Positions 50,294 through 61,174 of a stretch of DNA of 64,000 nt are shown piece after piece. The stretch's first letter is position 1. Each line of letters opens with the position of its first letter. This DNA comes from Zasmidium citrigriseum. Its lineage: Eukaryota > Ascomycota > Dothideomycetes > Mycosphaerellales > Mycosphaerellaceae. The notes under the pieces are model-generated. The model saw nothing but the letters and a program-made list of their open reading frames with translations. It ran no database searches and was not told the origin of the DNA. The position numbers and the translations under genes were made by a program. The DNA lies in the NCBI GenBank assembly GCA_002786025.1, contig NHNW01000011.1, forward strand, positions 248,001-312,000, written 5' to 3'.

Positions 50294-50577
50294 GGTATTT
50301 TAGCAGACAAAAGAACAGATGGATGCATTTTTGAGCGTACTGCACGTGAACCATGCCTCTCTCACGTACAGCGACAGTGTATGGTATGGACAACACCTCT
50401 GTTGGGTTAGAACCGGGGGTGCGAGCTCTCCTTTTACCTCAGGAGTTCCTCATTAGTCCTCTCCGACGAAAAGTGCTCGGGTTGACAGTTTGAGGACTGC
50501 AAGAAGCGTGAATGGTGGCGCCTAGTTGGAGACAGGAAAAAGTTTGCCTACATCAATTTGTTAAACGCCTATCTAGC
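50294..50577. other. Spacer before 5S rRNA
   Basis: 284 bp of unique-looking sequence between the NucA/NucB-like gene and the 5S rRNA gene; nothing was recognised. Confidence 0.4.
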
Positions 50578-50696
50578 ACATTCGGCCACAGATACGTGAA
50601 AACTAGGCATCCCGTCCGCTCTGCCATATATAAGCACGTAATCGCCTGATTAGTACTGTAGTGGGTGACCATACGGGAATACCGGGTGCTGAATGT
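50578..50696 (+). rRNA. 5S ribosomal RNA gene (dispersed copy, possibly degenerate)
   Basis: The 119-base length and sequence match fungal 5S rRNA: GAAAAC, GGCATCCCGTCCGCTC and GTGGGTGACCA lie at their usual places. The ends pair (ACATTCGGC with GTGCTGAATGT minus bulge) as helix I, and GATACGTG pairs with CACGTAATC as helix II with one bulged A. Helices IV and V contain mismatches (GTAGTGG against CCATAC; an A-C pair in helix V). Some substitutions are of RIP type (CTAGGC where CTGGGC is expected). It may therefore be a variant or a decayed copy. In many filamentous ascomycetes 5S genes are scattered singly, as here. Confidence 0.88.
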
Positions 50697-50715
50697 TTTG
50701 CTTTTCTTTTTGCTC
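50696..50715 (+). terminator. RNA polymerase III T-tract terminator
   Basis: The 3' end of the 5S gene runs directly into TTTTGCTTTTCTTTTT, three T runs of 4-5, the normal Pol III stop. Confidence 0.75.
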
Positions 50716-51044
50716 TACCGTGGTTCTACCTTGGGCAGCCGGCGTAGAGCCGATTGTAGCGTTCGATACGACGCGAATAGAGTGCTACAACCAGTATTGG
50801 TGAGTAGCGAGTGTTCTTTTGTCTTCGAGAAAACTATGGCAGAAGGGTGTGGCTGAAACAGATAGACTTTGAATTTAAGCTTTTTTGGCGTGTGGTAGGT
50901 GAATGAAAGCGGATGTGGTGCCTGGGGCCGGTACAATGCTATCCAAAGTTCCCAAACTCCCGAATGGAATCGTTTCTTAAATCCACTGGAACATCGTACC
51001 GCGAGCGTCCTAGCCAAGTGCCAATCTACGCACAGCGCTTGCCA
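50716..51044. other. Spacer after 5S rRNA
   Basis: About 330 bp between the 5S gene and the stop of the F-box-like gene; no feature was recognised. Confidence 0.4.
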
Positions 51045-52136
51045 TTAAGGCATGGCGCTCAAGCGTGCCTCCGCCCAGTGCCGAAGCCGCTTCCAGCGTC
51101 CAGTGCTCAACTGAGCCGATGCAGTCGCAGCGGACCGGCTCAAATACTTCTCAACTTGCACATACGAATGCACGTGGACGTTGCGTGGGTCCATGTCAGC
51201 TGCCAGCTGCTCCCAACACATGGACTGGGAGACGAGCAAATATCGCACCCCGGAGTTACGGATACGCGCCCGCTCAAGCAGATCGATAAGCTCGTCAGTC
51301 TTCTTCTTGACTTGAAGCCACTCCCAAAGAGCGGTCTTGCCCAGATCACCACCAGAAGCGGGATAGGCCTGCCGCAGTTCGCTGATGACGCTGTCGTGAA
51401 CCCCGATCACATAGAGCTGGACATCGGGACCGAGTTGTCGGATTGGAATAAGTAGCTTTCGTAGAACGTCGTGTGCATCGCCCGGGGAGATGTATCCGCG
51501 CATACGAATACGCAGATGGAGTTCTTTGACGTTGGGAGATGCCTGTATCTGAGCGACCAGCATGTACAGCTGGAATCTCACACGGGTCATGTACTCGTAG
51601 AACGAGATCTCCCAGTCTTGATCGAAACCAAAGCCGTTCGGATTGGCCGAACACATGTCGAGGTCGATGATGACACGACGATAGCTGGGGTCCAAGTGCT
51701 GGAAGTTGAGCAGCTCGCGACTGAGGCGCTCGGGCTTGCGGAGTGTCTGAGCGGTCGGAGACTTGCCGTAGCGGATCGAGGGTTCTTCTTCAGAGCTGAG
51801 CTTGATTCGAGCAACGAGGTTGTTGGTGTAGTTCGTCTCCAGGATCTGCTGAGCTTCTCGGTTGATGAACTTGCACGTAGCCAGAATCTGCGAGGCTAGG
51901 ATCTTGCCTGGCTGCTCGTCGTCGAAGCGCAAGAGGTGGTCGTAAACATACACGCGAAGCTCTGGCGGGAGTGAATCCAGAAAGCGACATGGTGCCTCTC
52001 CAGTCTGTGGAGTGTCCAGAGCACTTGTGTTGTCTTTTGCCGGTCCTTCGAGGGCGCTGTCATACCATACGGGTTCCAAAGGTCTTCTCAAGACTACACT
52101 CAGCGTTGCGGGTGTCGTCTGAGGCTCTTGATTCAT
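51045..52136 (-). CDS. F-box-like protein of the fungal LPPELR family
   Basis: A single exon encodes 363 aa. Residues about 52-70 (FLDSLPPELRVYVYDHLLRF) form the short F-box-like helix-turn found in a very large group of fungal proteins. It is followed by the usual ILATCKFINREAQQILETNY pattern of conserved hydrophobic and Cys/Asn positions. The C-terminal two thirds are helical, with VRFQLYMLVAQIQASPNVKELHLRI, and are not assigned. There is no signal peptide or transmembrane helix. Such proteins may recruit substrates to SCF ubiquitin ligases, but most lack experimental data. A dead relative of the same broad type lies in the RIP island near 28 kb; the two are too different to call recent duplicates. 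Confidence 0.72.
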   Translation of the reverse strand: MNQEPQTTPATLSVVLRRPLEPVWYDSALEGPAKDNTSALDTPQTGEAPCRFLDSLPPELRVYVYDHLLRFDDEQPGKILASQILATCKFINREAQQILETNYTNNLVARIKLSSEEEPSIRYGKSPTAQTLRKPERLSRELLNFQHLDPSYRRVIIDLDMCSANPNGFGFDQDWEISFYEYMTRVRFQLYMLVAQIQASPNVKELHLRIRMRGYISPGDAHDVLRKLLIPIRQLGPDVQLYVIGVHDSVISELRQAYPASGGDLGKTALWEWLQVKKKTDELIDLLERARIRNSGVRYLLVSQSMCWEQLAADMDPRNVHVHSYVQVEKYLSRSAATASAQLSTGRWKRLRHWAEARLSAMP

Positions 52137-52725
52137 CGTGGCTGCTACTGGCTGGAGTGGCTGTGGTGTATTTGTCGTAGGCGCAAGTTACAAGCCGGTG
52201 AGGTAGAGTACAGGCTGTTACTTCTTTGGAATGGTCGTATTGGTGTCTGGTAGATGGAAGATGTGGGAGAGAACCTGCAGAGCCTTTTAAAGTTAGATAA
52301 CACCTCGCTGCCTAAGCGTTGTTTCGCGTGAAGCGTCCGAGTAACTTGATTCGCCCCCAATACCTCCATAAAGCAATTCACTTGCTCGTATGGAGGTGAA
52401 AGTCACTGGGAGCATCTCGATCTGGCCATCGTCATGAGGGAAGTCTGACTACCAAGTCGCCCTTCATGGCCGTCGGTCGTAATGCATACATCAGAATCCT
52501 GCTCAGACAGCCTCTCGAGCTGTACAGCTCATATTCGACTTTCGTGTGGCATCATTTTCATCAAACGACCCTTAAGATTTTGCGTCTTTGACATGCTCGG
52601 GCCCAGCGATTTCAGCACTCAGTGGCACTTTCTGGCATCGTGTCAACCGTACGCTCCGCACGCAATTTTGCACTCTTCCAGGCCTGATCTCAGCCTGAAC
52701 GTCCACTCGCTCCAACCATGGCCCT
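52137..52725. other. Intergenic region
   Basis: 589 bp between two minus-strand genes; it contains the promoter of the F-box-like gene and the 3' flank of Hsk3. No repeat was seen. Confidence 0.45.
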
Positions 52726-53077
52726 TCATTTCCCATCCTCCTTCGCAACAGTCTCCTCCCCAAGCACCTTACTAGCCGCCATAAACCTACACGCAACATC
52801 AGCCAACGCCCAGCCCTCCAAAACGGACAAAACTCCCAACATACATTCCCCCAGCATACCCGCCCAAACCCTTCATGCTCTCCGCCTGCACGGCCGTCAT
52901 ACGGAGCAAATTCTCCAAATCGCTCATATTCGCCGTCAATTGCGCGAGTTGCGCGTGCAGATGCGACAGTTGCCGGGATTTCGAGACGGAGCTCGTTGTT
53001 TGAGGCGCGACTGATGCGCGGGATTGTGTGCGTGTGTGTTGGTAGCTGGAGCCTGGGGTACGGGTTGGGTTGGACAT
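52726..53077 (-). CDS. HSK3: DASH complex subunit Hsk3-like
   Basis: Two exons (53,077-52,845 and 52,786-52,726) with a 58-nt intron encode 97 aa. After a 33-residue disordered head, the core RQLSHLHAQLAQLTANMSDL, ENLLRMTAVQAESMKGLGGY and FMAASKVLGEE matches Hsk3, one of ten subunits of the DASH/Dam1 ring that couples kinetochores to spindle microtubules. The Met codon of the core is split by the intron, and only the spliced form gives the conserved FMAASKVLGEE end, which fixes the splice. The size fits the family. Expected location: kinetochore and spindle. Confidence 0.85.
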
Positions 53078-53268
53078 TTTGTTGATGGGCTGGGTTGTTG
53101 GGAGGGTTGTGTTTGGGAGGAAGGTGGGAAGACGTGTTGTTGATTTGATGTGGGGCAAGAGAGGAAAGGGAAGGTGCTGCCGAGGTCAAGCTTGCCGCGA
53201 CAGCAAGACCGTCTTCTCCATCCTATGCTACAAAATTCATTCTATCATACACAAACCCCATGATACCA

Positions 53269-53586
53269 TCACGACTTCCCATCCGGATGCTCCCTCTGAT
53301 GCTGCTTCGCCGCCTCCTTCTGCAGCTCGCTGATATGCTGATCATGGTCCTTGACGTGCTCTCTGTCCGCTCCGACGACCGACTCGCTCTGCGACTCCAA
53401 CTCCTCCTTCTTCTTGCCTGACCGCATCTGCTCCTGCTTGGCTTGCTCGATTTGCTCTGGCGTTTGGGCCTTGTCTTCCTTCAGGCGTCGTTGTCTGGTC
53501 GATGAGAGAGGTCGCGAGGTTGGGGCTTGGAAGCGTGCGAGTCGCGAGGGTTGCCGCGAGGCGGTTCGGAGGAGTGGTTGGAGCAT
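53269..53586 (-). CDS. Small, probably mitochondrial protein
   Basis: The ATG at 53,586 starts a 105-aa protein. The N-terminus MLQPLLRTASRQPSRLARFQ is Arg-rich without acidic residues, followed by RPLSSTRQRRLKED, a typical mitochondrial presequence with a cleavage-like RPLSST motif. The mature part is hydrophilic and probably alpha-helical (AQTPEQIEQAKQEQMRSGKK, DHDQHISELQKEAAKQHQRE), like many small fungal mitochondrial proteins of unknown role. An upstream extension of the frame lacks ATG-based support. No family is named. Confidence 0.6.
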   Translation of the reverse strand: MLQPLLRTASRQPSRLARFQAPTSRPLSSTRQRRLKEDKAQTPEQIEQAKQEQMRSGKKKEELESQSESVVGADREHVKDHDQHISELQKEAAKQHQREHPDGKS

Positions 53587-54224
53587 TGTGTGTAGAGTTG
53601 AGGTATGACAAACGTAGGTCTGTGAGACGATTGAGGGTTGCCTGAGCTTGATCAGCATTGACTTGGCCAATGCCTTTGGTCGGATCGCTTTACCTATCTG
53701 CTTTTGTGACGGGCCAAAAGGTCTCAAACTTCAATTGTCAGTGTATGCAAGGAATCAACAAGAACAGAGCTCTTGCGACTTGAGAATCATCCAAATATCC
53801 TCGGACCAACGCTATGATCGTTCTCCACCACGAAAGTTCACTCACTTGCAATGACGGCAGCATGACGCTCTTTCTCACTAGCCACAACTTCTTATTTGGA
53901 AAATTGTCACGTGGCGACGTGAACTTTACCTGACTTCACCTGTGGCGCTGTGATTTCAGAGAGGTTTGTTGAAGGTGTAGAAATATGATGGCTCAAGATC
54001 ATTTGATTCATAGGTAAGTGTAGGCTGCATGCAGATAGCAGAGAAAAAAGATATGTTACATGCTGCTGCAATCCCTCACCCGGAGGAGTCAACTCTATCC
54101 ACCAAAGCCGACATGCAAGCGCGCCTTCCCAACGATCTAGCAGTCCGCAAGCAAGCACTTGACATTGCTATTTCATGCCCGTCGATGTACAACCAGCGCT
54201 CGTCGTATCTGGCCGTTGACAACA
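53587..54224. other. Intergenic region
   Basis: 638 bp between the small mitochondrial-type gene and the 3' end of the Zds1 homologue. No gene or repeat was seen. Confidence 0.45.
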
Positions 54225-57118
54225 TCACCATAGTTCTTCAGCTCGCTCTTCGTCATCCCACAAGCCATGCTGATTGTTCGAATACCCCAGGTAGTCGTGT
54301 GTGCTCGCGACACTGTATCCAGAATTGCCACCAGAGCCGCCTCCAGAGTGCCCATTGCCGTTTGATCGAGAGTGTCCAGGCCCAGATTGAGAAGCGTAGG
54401 AGTATTGTTGTCGGCCGTACTCTTCGCTGCTTCTTCGGTCGTAACCTGATGACTCACCAGCGTCAAGACTATTGCGCTGGCCGCCGTGAATCATGTCGAA
54501 GCTCGTACGGCTGGAAGAGCTTTGAGCGTTTTGTGCAGCTTCTTCGCGTGCTTGTTGCTGCAAGAAAGTGTCAAACAATGTCAATGTCCAACAACGTCTT
54601 CAAAACTTACCTCCTGCCATCTCTGGTATTGGTTGTACTCTGGTGGCTGTTGCTCTTGTTCCTTTTCTCTCTTCTGCTGCGCGGCTCGCTGGGACGACGG
54701 GGCTTGCACCTGCAACATCTGCACTTTGGCAAGATAAGAATACATAAAGTTCGAAAGTAGCACCTGGCTGTACAATGCTCGTCGAGGATTTGCGAGCTTA
54801 ATATGGGCCATCCGGTAGATGGCTCGTTCTTCGAGTATGCTGAATCGTGTCCAGTTGTAGTCGATGTCTGGTTTGAGGATCCTCGGCGCGGGCTCTGGGG
54901 AGAGATTTCGGTCGGCCTTTTTCTTCTTCTCTTTGAGGTCGCCATCTGAAGACTTCTTCTTCCCGCCAAATATCGCAGAAAGCAAGCCAGAATCCTTGTC
55001 TTTCTCCTTCTTGGATTCCGACGACTTCTTGCCTTCCTTCTTGCGCTCTTCCTCGAGTTTGATGTCTTCACGATTGAGGACCAGACTTTCTCTGCCTCGT
55101 GCGGGTACCGTTCCATCGATCGAGTTTTGCAGGACGTCCAATCTCGCCTTGTCCGCAGACGCCTTTGAAAGCTTTCCTTTTGACGAAGCACCCTCGTCTT
55201 TCGACTTCTTGTCGTCGTCGTTGCCCAGAATCCACTTCCAGCTGCTTTTCCGCGGGGCGTCTTTCTTGTCTGCCTTCTTCTCCTCGAAAGTCGGGACCAT
55301 GGTCAGTGCATCTGTCCTTGTGCTACCACTGCCGGGCAGCGGAGAGGGACGCGACGATATGTCATCGAGTGAAGATGAAGAAGCCTTTTCACGTCCAGGC
55401 ACAGGTCGCATGTGTGCTCCACCACGCTGGAATTGGCGAGGTACTTCGTGAGAAGACTTGCGCTCGGGTATGTGCTGTATAAGATTGCCGACTGGTACCT
55501 TGCTCCCATCTGGCAGTGTTTCGACGATCTGTGGCAGTGGGTTGTTATTAGTATAGCCGGGTAATTGCGCGGTCGTGCGACCTGGAGAGGCGATACGAGA
55601 CTGGAATTGCTTTGGCTGCTGGGATGACGGCGGTTGTGACAGTGGACGTTCGTTGTAGTGCTCGTCTTGGTGTTGCTGAGCTTCTAGCTCTTCGTGTAGC
55701 GGAGGGGGCGATTTCGTGCCTCTTCTCTCGTGTTCTGTTGGCAGGTCTTCCGAAGATTGTGAGGAACCAAGTCGATTCCCCCGTTTTGAACTCGGTCGTT
55801 GTGTGACTTCTCGTGGCTCGCTTGGGGGAGGGACTGGTTCGGTCTGCACCCTGGTCAATCCTAGAATGACCGGCTCCTCTGGTGGAGGTGCTACAGGCGA
55901 GTTCGCAGGCGACTCCTCCGTTTCTGATCCAGCTTGCCGCTGTGCAGCACGTCTTGAGAAAGGCACACGCTCGCCCTTCTTCAGACTTCCTCTTCGATAT
56001 GTCGTTCGGGTCGATCGTTTCAACGCATTTGAAGGTGGTAGTATTGGCATATCCTCGGGTCCATCACTGTTCGAGTCCACTGATCGTCGTGCTTGGTCCA
56101 GACTCATCCGCCGCACCAATTGTTGAGGATCATTGACCAGCTCTTCCAGGTCTTCCAGATTCACGACTGTAGTTGATCCCTCGATAGAAAGCCCCTTTGA
56201 CCGTTTCCTCTCCAGCCGTTCAGCACCATCTTGATAGTTACCCTTGGTATCGATCTGATGTGAAAGCATACTCTTCTTCCGCCGCAAGCTGCTGCTATTT
56301 GACCCAGATCTGTCCAAGCCATCTGGCGACAGACTGTCGCTGTCCCCTGATCGTCTCCGAATCTTGTCCACTCTGTCTTCGATGAACGTTTTGAACTCTT
56401 TCGGAGCCAGTTCAGGATGTAGCCGTGCAGGCACCCAAAATAACTTTGAAGGATCATCTTCGTCATCCGACTTGTTGGGAGCGACACTGGGAATGTTGCT
56501 GAAAGTAGGCAGATCTGGGTCTGCGGCATCGATGTTCATGGACATACGCCGGATGGCCTGCAGATTGCTGAGCTCCTGCTGCACCGCGGCGGGACTCGAT
56601 TCGTAGTCAATGTCGTTGAGCGGAAAGTGTTGCACGGCGGTGTCGGTGGAGGACTGGCGGCTCAAAGCCGGCGGTGAAGGCTGGCCGTTGGCGTTCTCAC
56701 TGCCCAGAGAGCTCATCCTTTGCAGGGACTTCGGCGACGAAGCGCTACCGTGGCTCTCGGTGGGTGAGGTCACTTGGTCGCCGCTGTGGGTGCGGGAGAG
56801 GGGGGTTCGGGCGGTGGTGGGACTGGAGCCGCCGCTGCGACTGCCCTGAGCGTCTATGAGGGTCCCATGACGGCGCTGGCGGCGTGCCTCGAAGCTCTCG
56901 CGCTCGCTGGGGGAGTTGATGTAGCTTAAGGGGCGGTGGTCGCGCGCGTCGGGGGCGGCCATCTGGTAGGCGTGGTCCGGCTGCTCGTACCAGCTGCTGA
57001 TGGCATCGGTCACATGGTGGCTGTCATCGCTGATGGACAGCTGCGGCGAGTGTTTCTTGCTGTTCTTGCGCGATTGGTACAGCCTCTCCAACTCCTGTTG
57101 TCGAGCTGAAGGCTGCAT
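54225..57118 (-). CDS. ZDS1: Zds1-family regulator of PP2A and cell polarity
   Basis: Two exons (57,118-54,611 and 54,557-54,225; 53-nt intron) encode 946 aa. Nearly all of it is disordered, Ser/Pro/Arg-rich with many RRxS sites, as expected of a heavily phosphorylated protein. The N-terminus has PQLSISDDSHHVTDAIS, conserved in filamentous-fungal homologues. The Zds_C domain at about 751-800 is clear: DYNWTRFSILEERAIYRMAH, KLANPRRALYSQVLLSNFMY, SYLAKVQ. In yeast, Zds1/Zds2 bind PP2A-Cdc55 through this domain and control mitotic exit, Cdc42-linked polarity and morphogenesis. A 110-residue Gln/Ser/Gly-rich tail follows the domain in exon 2. The first ATG of the frame is used; upstream codons in frame offer only GTG. 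Confidence 0.88.
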
Positions 57119-58148
57119 CGTGAATTTGGGGCGGAATGCACTCGGGTTGCACACGGCCTGCGGAGCCTGACGTCCTCATGCTCAGCGCATTGCTGTCGGG
57201 GGTCCAGTGTCGTAGCAATATCAGGCGAAGGCAGCGTCGGCGGCGGAAACGGGCGGTAGGCTGTCGCGTGCGTCGATGTGGTGGGTGTAAGTAGTACCTT
57301 AGTGTAGTAGACTCTCCCCGGCGCGAGCAATGTCCGCGCTCTCTGACCCCGGCCAAGGCGATCCCTCCCGCCCGAAACCTTATTATTGGCCCTTTTCTTG
57401 GACTTCACGAGGTCGACCTTCTTCCCTACCTCTTCATCATCAACACACATATGCACTCGTTGCAATGTTTATCAACGTCACATCGAGTTTGTCACACTGG
57501 CCTCGTGAGGGCCCCGAGTTTGCCTCCTCCATGCTTGCGCCGCCACATTCGAGCCACTCCTAGTGCGACAGCGCCTCGCCTCTCAAACGACCGGCCATTT
57601 CGCGGATGACGCTGGTTGTGCTGCTCGAGCAGTTTCATCTCCCTTGCAGCACGTGCGCTGGTGCAGTGCACTTCACCTCTTCCTTTTAGCGGCACCCTCC
57701 TTCCCCTCAAACGAGAAGATTAGGTATCTCCAAGCGGACACATGCCTCAAAGCTTTTGAACAACCTGCTAGACTGTTCGGTTGCCGTCGAAAAACTTGGG
57801 AACAGATCGGCATATCTTCCACTTTGACCGGAAATCCAAGGCTCACTTAACATCAAGAACCCGATTGCAAAATGAAGAAGCCATATGCTGCGGCACAAAC
57901 ATCTCATGGTCAACACGCTGGTTACTGCTCAAAGAAAAGTGCGCAACAACTCTACACACTATGGCAGTGTCATTGTCATCTGGCGCACATGTCCATCACC
58001 GTCTTTCATATGTCTCTCATATGTCTTTTAACTATGCCTTCTGATAATAGGGACCCCCTACCCTTCCTTGACCTATGTTATCTTCTCTGCCATTTCTCGT
58101 TTCTCTCCCTTTACAAACTTCAACACCACATTCCGAAATATCCATTAC
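57119..58148. other. Divergent intergenic region
   Basis: About 1 kb between the Zds1 homologue (minus) and the secreted protease (plus), long enough for two full promoters. Short open frames are not convincing. A near-repeat of CATATGTCTCT and CATATGTCTTT occurs at about 58,005-58,030. Confidence 0.45.
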
Positions 58149-58180
58149 GACTACACGACTACACGACTACACGACTACAC
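58149..58180. repeat. Tandem 8-bp repeat GACTACAC x4
   Basis: Four perfect copies of GACTACAC lie about 70 bp before the protease start codon, probably in its 5' leader. The array is likely length-variable. Confidence 0.85.
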
Positions 58181-58249
58181 AATATCTCTCCAGCGTATAC
58201 CGCGTCTTCGAACATCACAAAGACGAGCTCGGTCGGGTCGAGAGCAAGG

Positions 58250-60189
58250 ATGCGACTACAGCTTTGCATCCTCATATCACTCCTTGTCAGTCTCTGCCAT
58301 TGCGACATACCACGACTTGGCGATGTATTTCACGTCGACACAAGAGACCCGAACCTCCATCCCAGTTCATGCTTGATTCGATTTCGTCCACACGACCCCA
58401 ATTCCAATCTCTTCGATCCGCAAGCAAATATAGACGATGGAAGACACCTACTCAACCGGATGTGGTGGTGGGTCAGCAACATCATCGAGATCACGAACAG
58501 GGGAATTGCGACCGATATTTACAATCGCGACGAAGAGATACGCAAGCTCATGGCTTCATTCTACGGCATTCTACCTAATTTTGCTAATGCTCCCAATGGG
58601 CCTTGGGAACCCGAGCCCAACACTTTGTTTGGACGCAAGATGAAGAAAGTCAGAGGCAAGTCTTGCATCCGAGTATGCATTGAAGTCATTTGCTAAGTCC
58701 CCAGCAGACTCTTGGTCAAAAGTCTTTCAAACATCACAACATAGGCAGCCGAACCAACCTGGCAAGCCGAAACTGTGAGAATAACCAAGTTTCACTTTGA
58801 GATAATGCCGTCTGGAGCTAACAGTTGCGCAGCTTCTGTGATGGTACATTTGCTCAATGGCAAACGGGCGATGAACCCGCCTTGGACCGCAGTGGTACGC
58901 GTATCAGGAAACCAAACAGCAACGAGTACTATAAGTTGAGGGAGTATGAAGAGCAGAATGGACGAGATTTCGGTAAGAGATGAGATAGCCACTCAGCCCA
59001 CAAATCATCTCGACCCTCGATTGACATTGGCGATACAGATGCGGCCTGGTACTTCTGGTTTTCCTTTGATGGTGATGTACGTCGATCATTGAAATTGGTC
59101 GCGAGTGTTGTTCGCTAATCAGAATGCTGAACTGACAGCGAGGCTACCTTGTCTTGGGGAAAAACAATCCAGCAGACCAAAGTCCTGGCCCAGTCGACCC
59201 CCGCACAGGGAATCCGAATTTGTGTCTGGACGGATCCGCAAATGGCTTCACCTGGTTCTCCATCCCGACTCCCGCTAGTGGCATAGACATTGTCGCGCAG
59301 CGCTCGATTGTTGTCCTGTGTCCCACCGGATGGCTGCGCCCGATCCCTGTCGATCCGGCCATCAAACACGAGATGCCAATAGGCACCCACTTGGATCAGA
59401 TGGAAATCACCGCTTTGACCTTTGTGCACGAGCTCTTCCATCTAGCCCATGGAGCATGGGACTTCCCGGTGAGTGTAGACATGTAAAGCTGCACAGGATT
59501 CTCTAACGAACCCCAACAAGGACCATAAGCCATGGTTTCCCAAACGCATCGACACTCCCCGTGGAAAAGCTCTCCATCCAGAGTATGGCTTCTTTCTAAA
59601 AGCGCGACGGTCCCATTCTGACATTCGTATAGATATCCCTGGAAGAAGTCTGCCTTCGACCAAGCCCTCCATGACCGAGCAAGCCAGACAAACATCGGTC
59701 GAGGCCTGCAGGCGATCTCACTCGCTCTGTACGAAATGGCCGATCCGTTAACTCAAGACATCAACGAGATCCAATCCATCGTCGATCCCGAGCTCTACTC
59801 GTGGTTCGGCCTGACCATGTTTCTGCTCTATCACACTGAGTACGTTTTGCCGCAACCAAATATTATACGAGTCGTCTGAACTAACAAAACGCGTCTCTAC
59901 TAGACAAGACTGGTCAACCGGCGCTGCCAGGCCAGGAGATTCTCCCTGGGGCCCCGTGACGGCCGAAGTTCCCATCTGGCCTCCTGCGAAGAAATTCGGG
60001 CCCGTCACTCGACCAGCGTTCAACGAGAGTCGTGGGGATGTCAAATGGCCAGAGGGGCCACCGCCCGCCTTTGATCTCGACTCGAAGAACTTCACGGATT
60101 CATGGACGAATCTAACGAGCCAGATGGGTCCCATTACTTCGTTCGAGGAGTTTTCCACTCTCGTGACGTCCTTCCGGCGGCCGTGGTAG
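58250..60189 (+). CDS. Secreted zincin-like metallopeptidase
   Basis: Eight exons (58,250-58,655; 58,705-58,774; 58,833-58,972; 59,039-59,076; 59,139-59,468; 59,521-59,582; 59,633-59,839; 59,904-60,189) splice to 512 aa. A signal peptide (MRLQLCILISLLVSLCHC) precedes GDVFHVDTRDPN. The zinc motif FVHELFHLAHG places H315-E316-x-x-H319, the HExxH of metallopeptidases, with H322 or a nearby Asp as a candidate third ligand. Conserved Cys in LCLDG and LCPTG may form disulfides. Intron 1 is of the rarer GC-AG type (AGAG-GCAAGT); the others are GT-AG. The C-terminus ends with GPITSFEEFSTLVTSF. I cannot name the peptidase family. A broken paralogue follows 388 bp downstream. Splices were chosen because each keeps frame and removes a stop. 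Confidence 0.75.
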
Positions 60190-60576
60190 GTACGGTGCTC
60201 CTTCCTTCTTGGAAGTAATTATTATTTGGCAGATGCTTAAGGGCAAACATCATCTAAAATTCAGCAGCCTGCTGAATGGTGCACAATGAGACTCATAAGC
60301 AAGCTGAGTATTCATTCCGTTCAGAAGCCTACACCTCTTTCAGCACATTTCATATGGCATCGAAGCAAACTTTTCATCATATGTATGTGCACCCTCTCTG
60401 TGCTATATGGAAAACCGCTCTTCTCCAACATCTCCCCTGCATCACAATTTCCACTGCCACTGTCGACAGCCTCAGCCTTTTCAATACACCGACCTCAACG
60501 GAGATTTCAACCATAGTAGCAACCAAGAAAAGACCTATACATCCGACACGCCACGCAACCTCATCTGGAAAACAAC
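60190..60576. other. Intergenic region
   Basis: 387 bp between the protease and its broken paralogue; no clear copy of the protease upstream region was seen. Confidence 0.4.
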
Positions 60577-60960
60577 ATGCAGCTGATCGGACTACTCCTA
60601 GCATTCCTCGTGTTCTTCACACTCAGCAACGCCATTCCACCCAAAATCGGCGACGTCTTCCAAATCGACATCCGCGATCCGACCAAACACTACAGCTCCT
60701 GCCTCTCGCGGCTCGACGAAGATGATCCCGACTCAGTCATCTTCGACCCCAAAGCACCTTCAAACGCCAAAGTACTCCCCTCAGCAATATCTGGCACTAG
60801 ATTCATCAGATGAACGCCGCCGGCAACAACGGCATCAAGAAACAGAAATACGAAGAGAACTACGACACAAGTGACTCTGCTCAAGGACTGGACGCAAACG
60901 ACTGAAGCCATGAGACTGATTACTTCGTTTGAGGAGTTGGCCACAAAAGGGTTGATTTAG
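60577..60960 (+). pseudogene. Internally deleted paralogue of the secreted protease
   Basis: The first 60 codons encode a signal peptide and GDVFQIDIRDPTKHYSSCLS, clearly related to GDVFHVDTRDPNLHPSSCLI of the upstream protease. The frame stops at TGA 60,811-60,813 (78 aa). Continuing in the same frame after the stop, 60,891-60,960 encode DWTQTTEAMRLITSFEEL, matching the C-terminal SWTNLTSQMGPITSFEEF of the protease. The middle, including HELFH, is missing. A 66-nt GT-AG intron (60,772-60,837) could remove the stop, but it would lead to a new stop near 60,905. It is best read as a tandem duplicate that lost its catalytic core. A 78-aa secreted peptide could still be made. Confidence 0.7.
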
Positions 60961-61174
60961 TTCGCACGATGCTCGATGGAGCACCACAGAAGTTACTCGC
61001 TCAGGAAATTCTCATGGATGTTCTCCAAAAGCAGGCTTCGCCATTGAGCAGTCTTCCAAGATTTCTACTCTATCAATGTATCCACCCAGTCCACAAAACA
61101 CCCCTTCCAAAGCCCACACAACCCAGGAGACTCCACGCTCGCTCAGAACGCAGTAATAAATCAGATCCACAATC

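Noticed and set aside
52572..53189. 205-codon minus-strand frame overlapping Hsk3
   Set aside because: It is rich in Arg and Trp, lacks known motifs and overlaps the well-supported Hsk3 exons in another frame.
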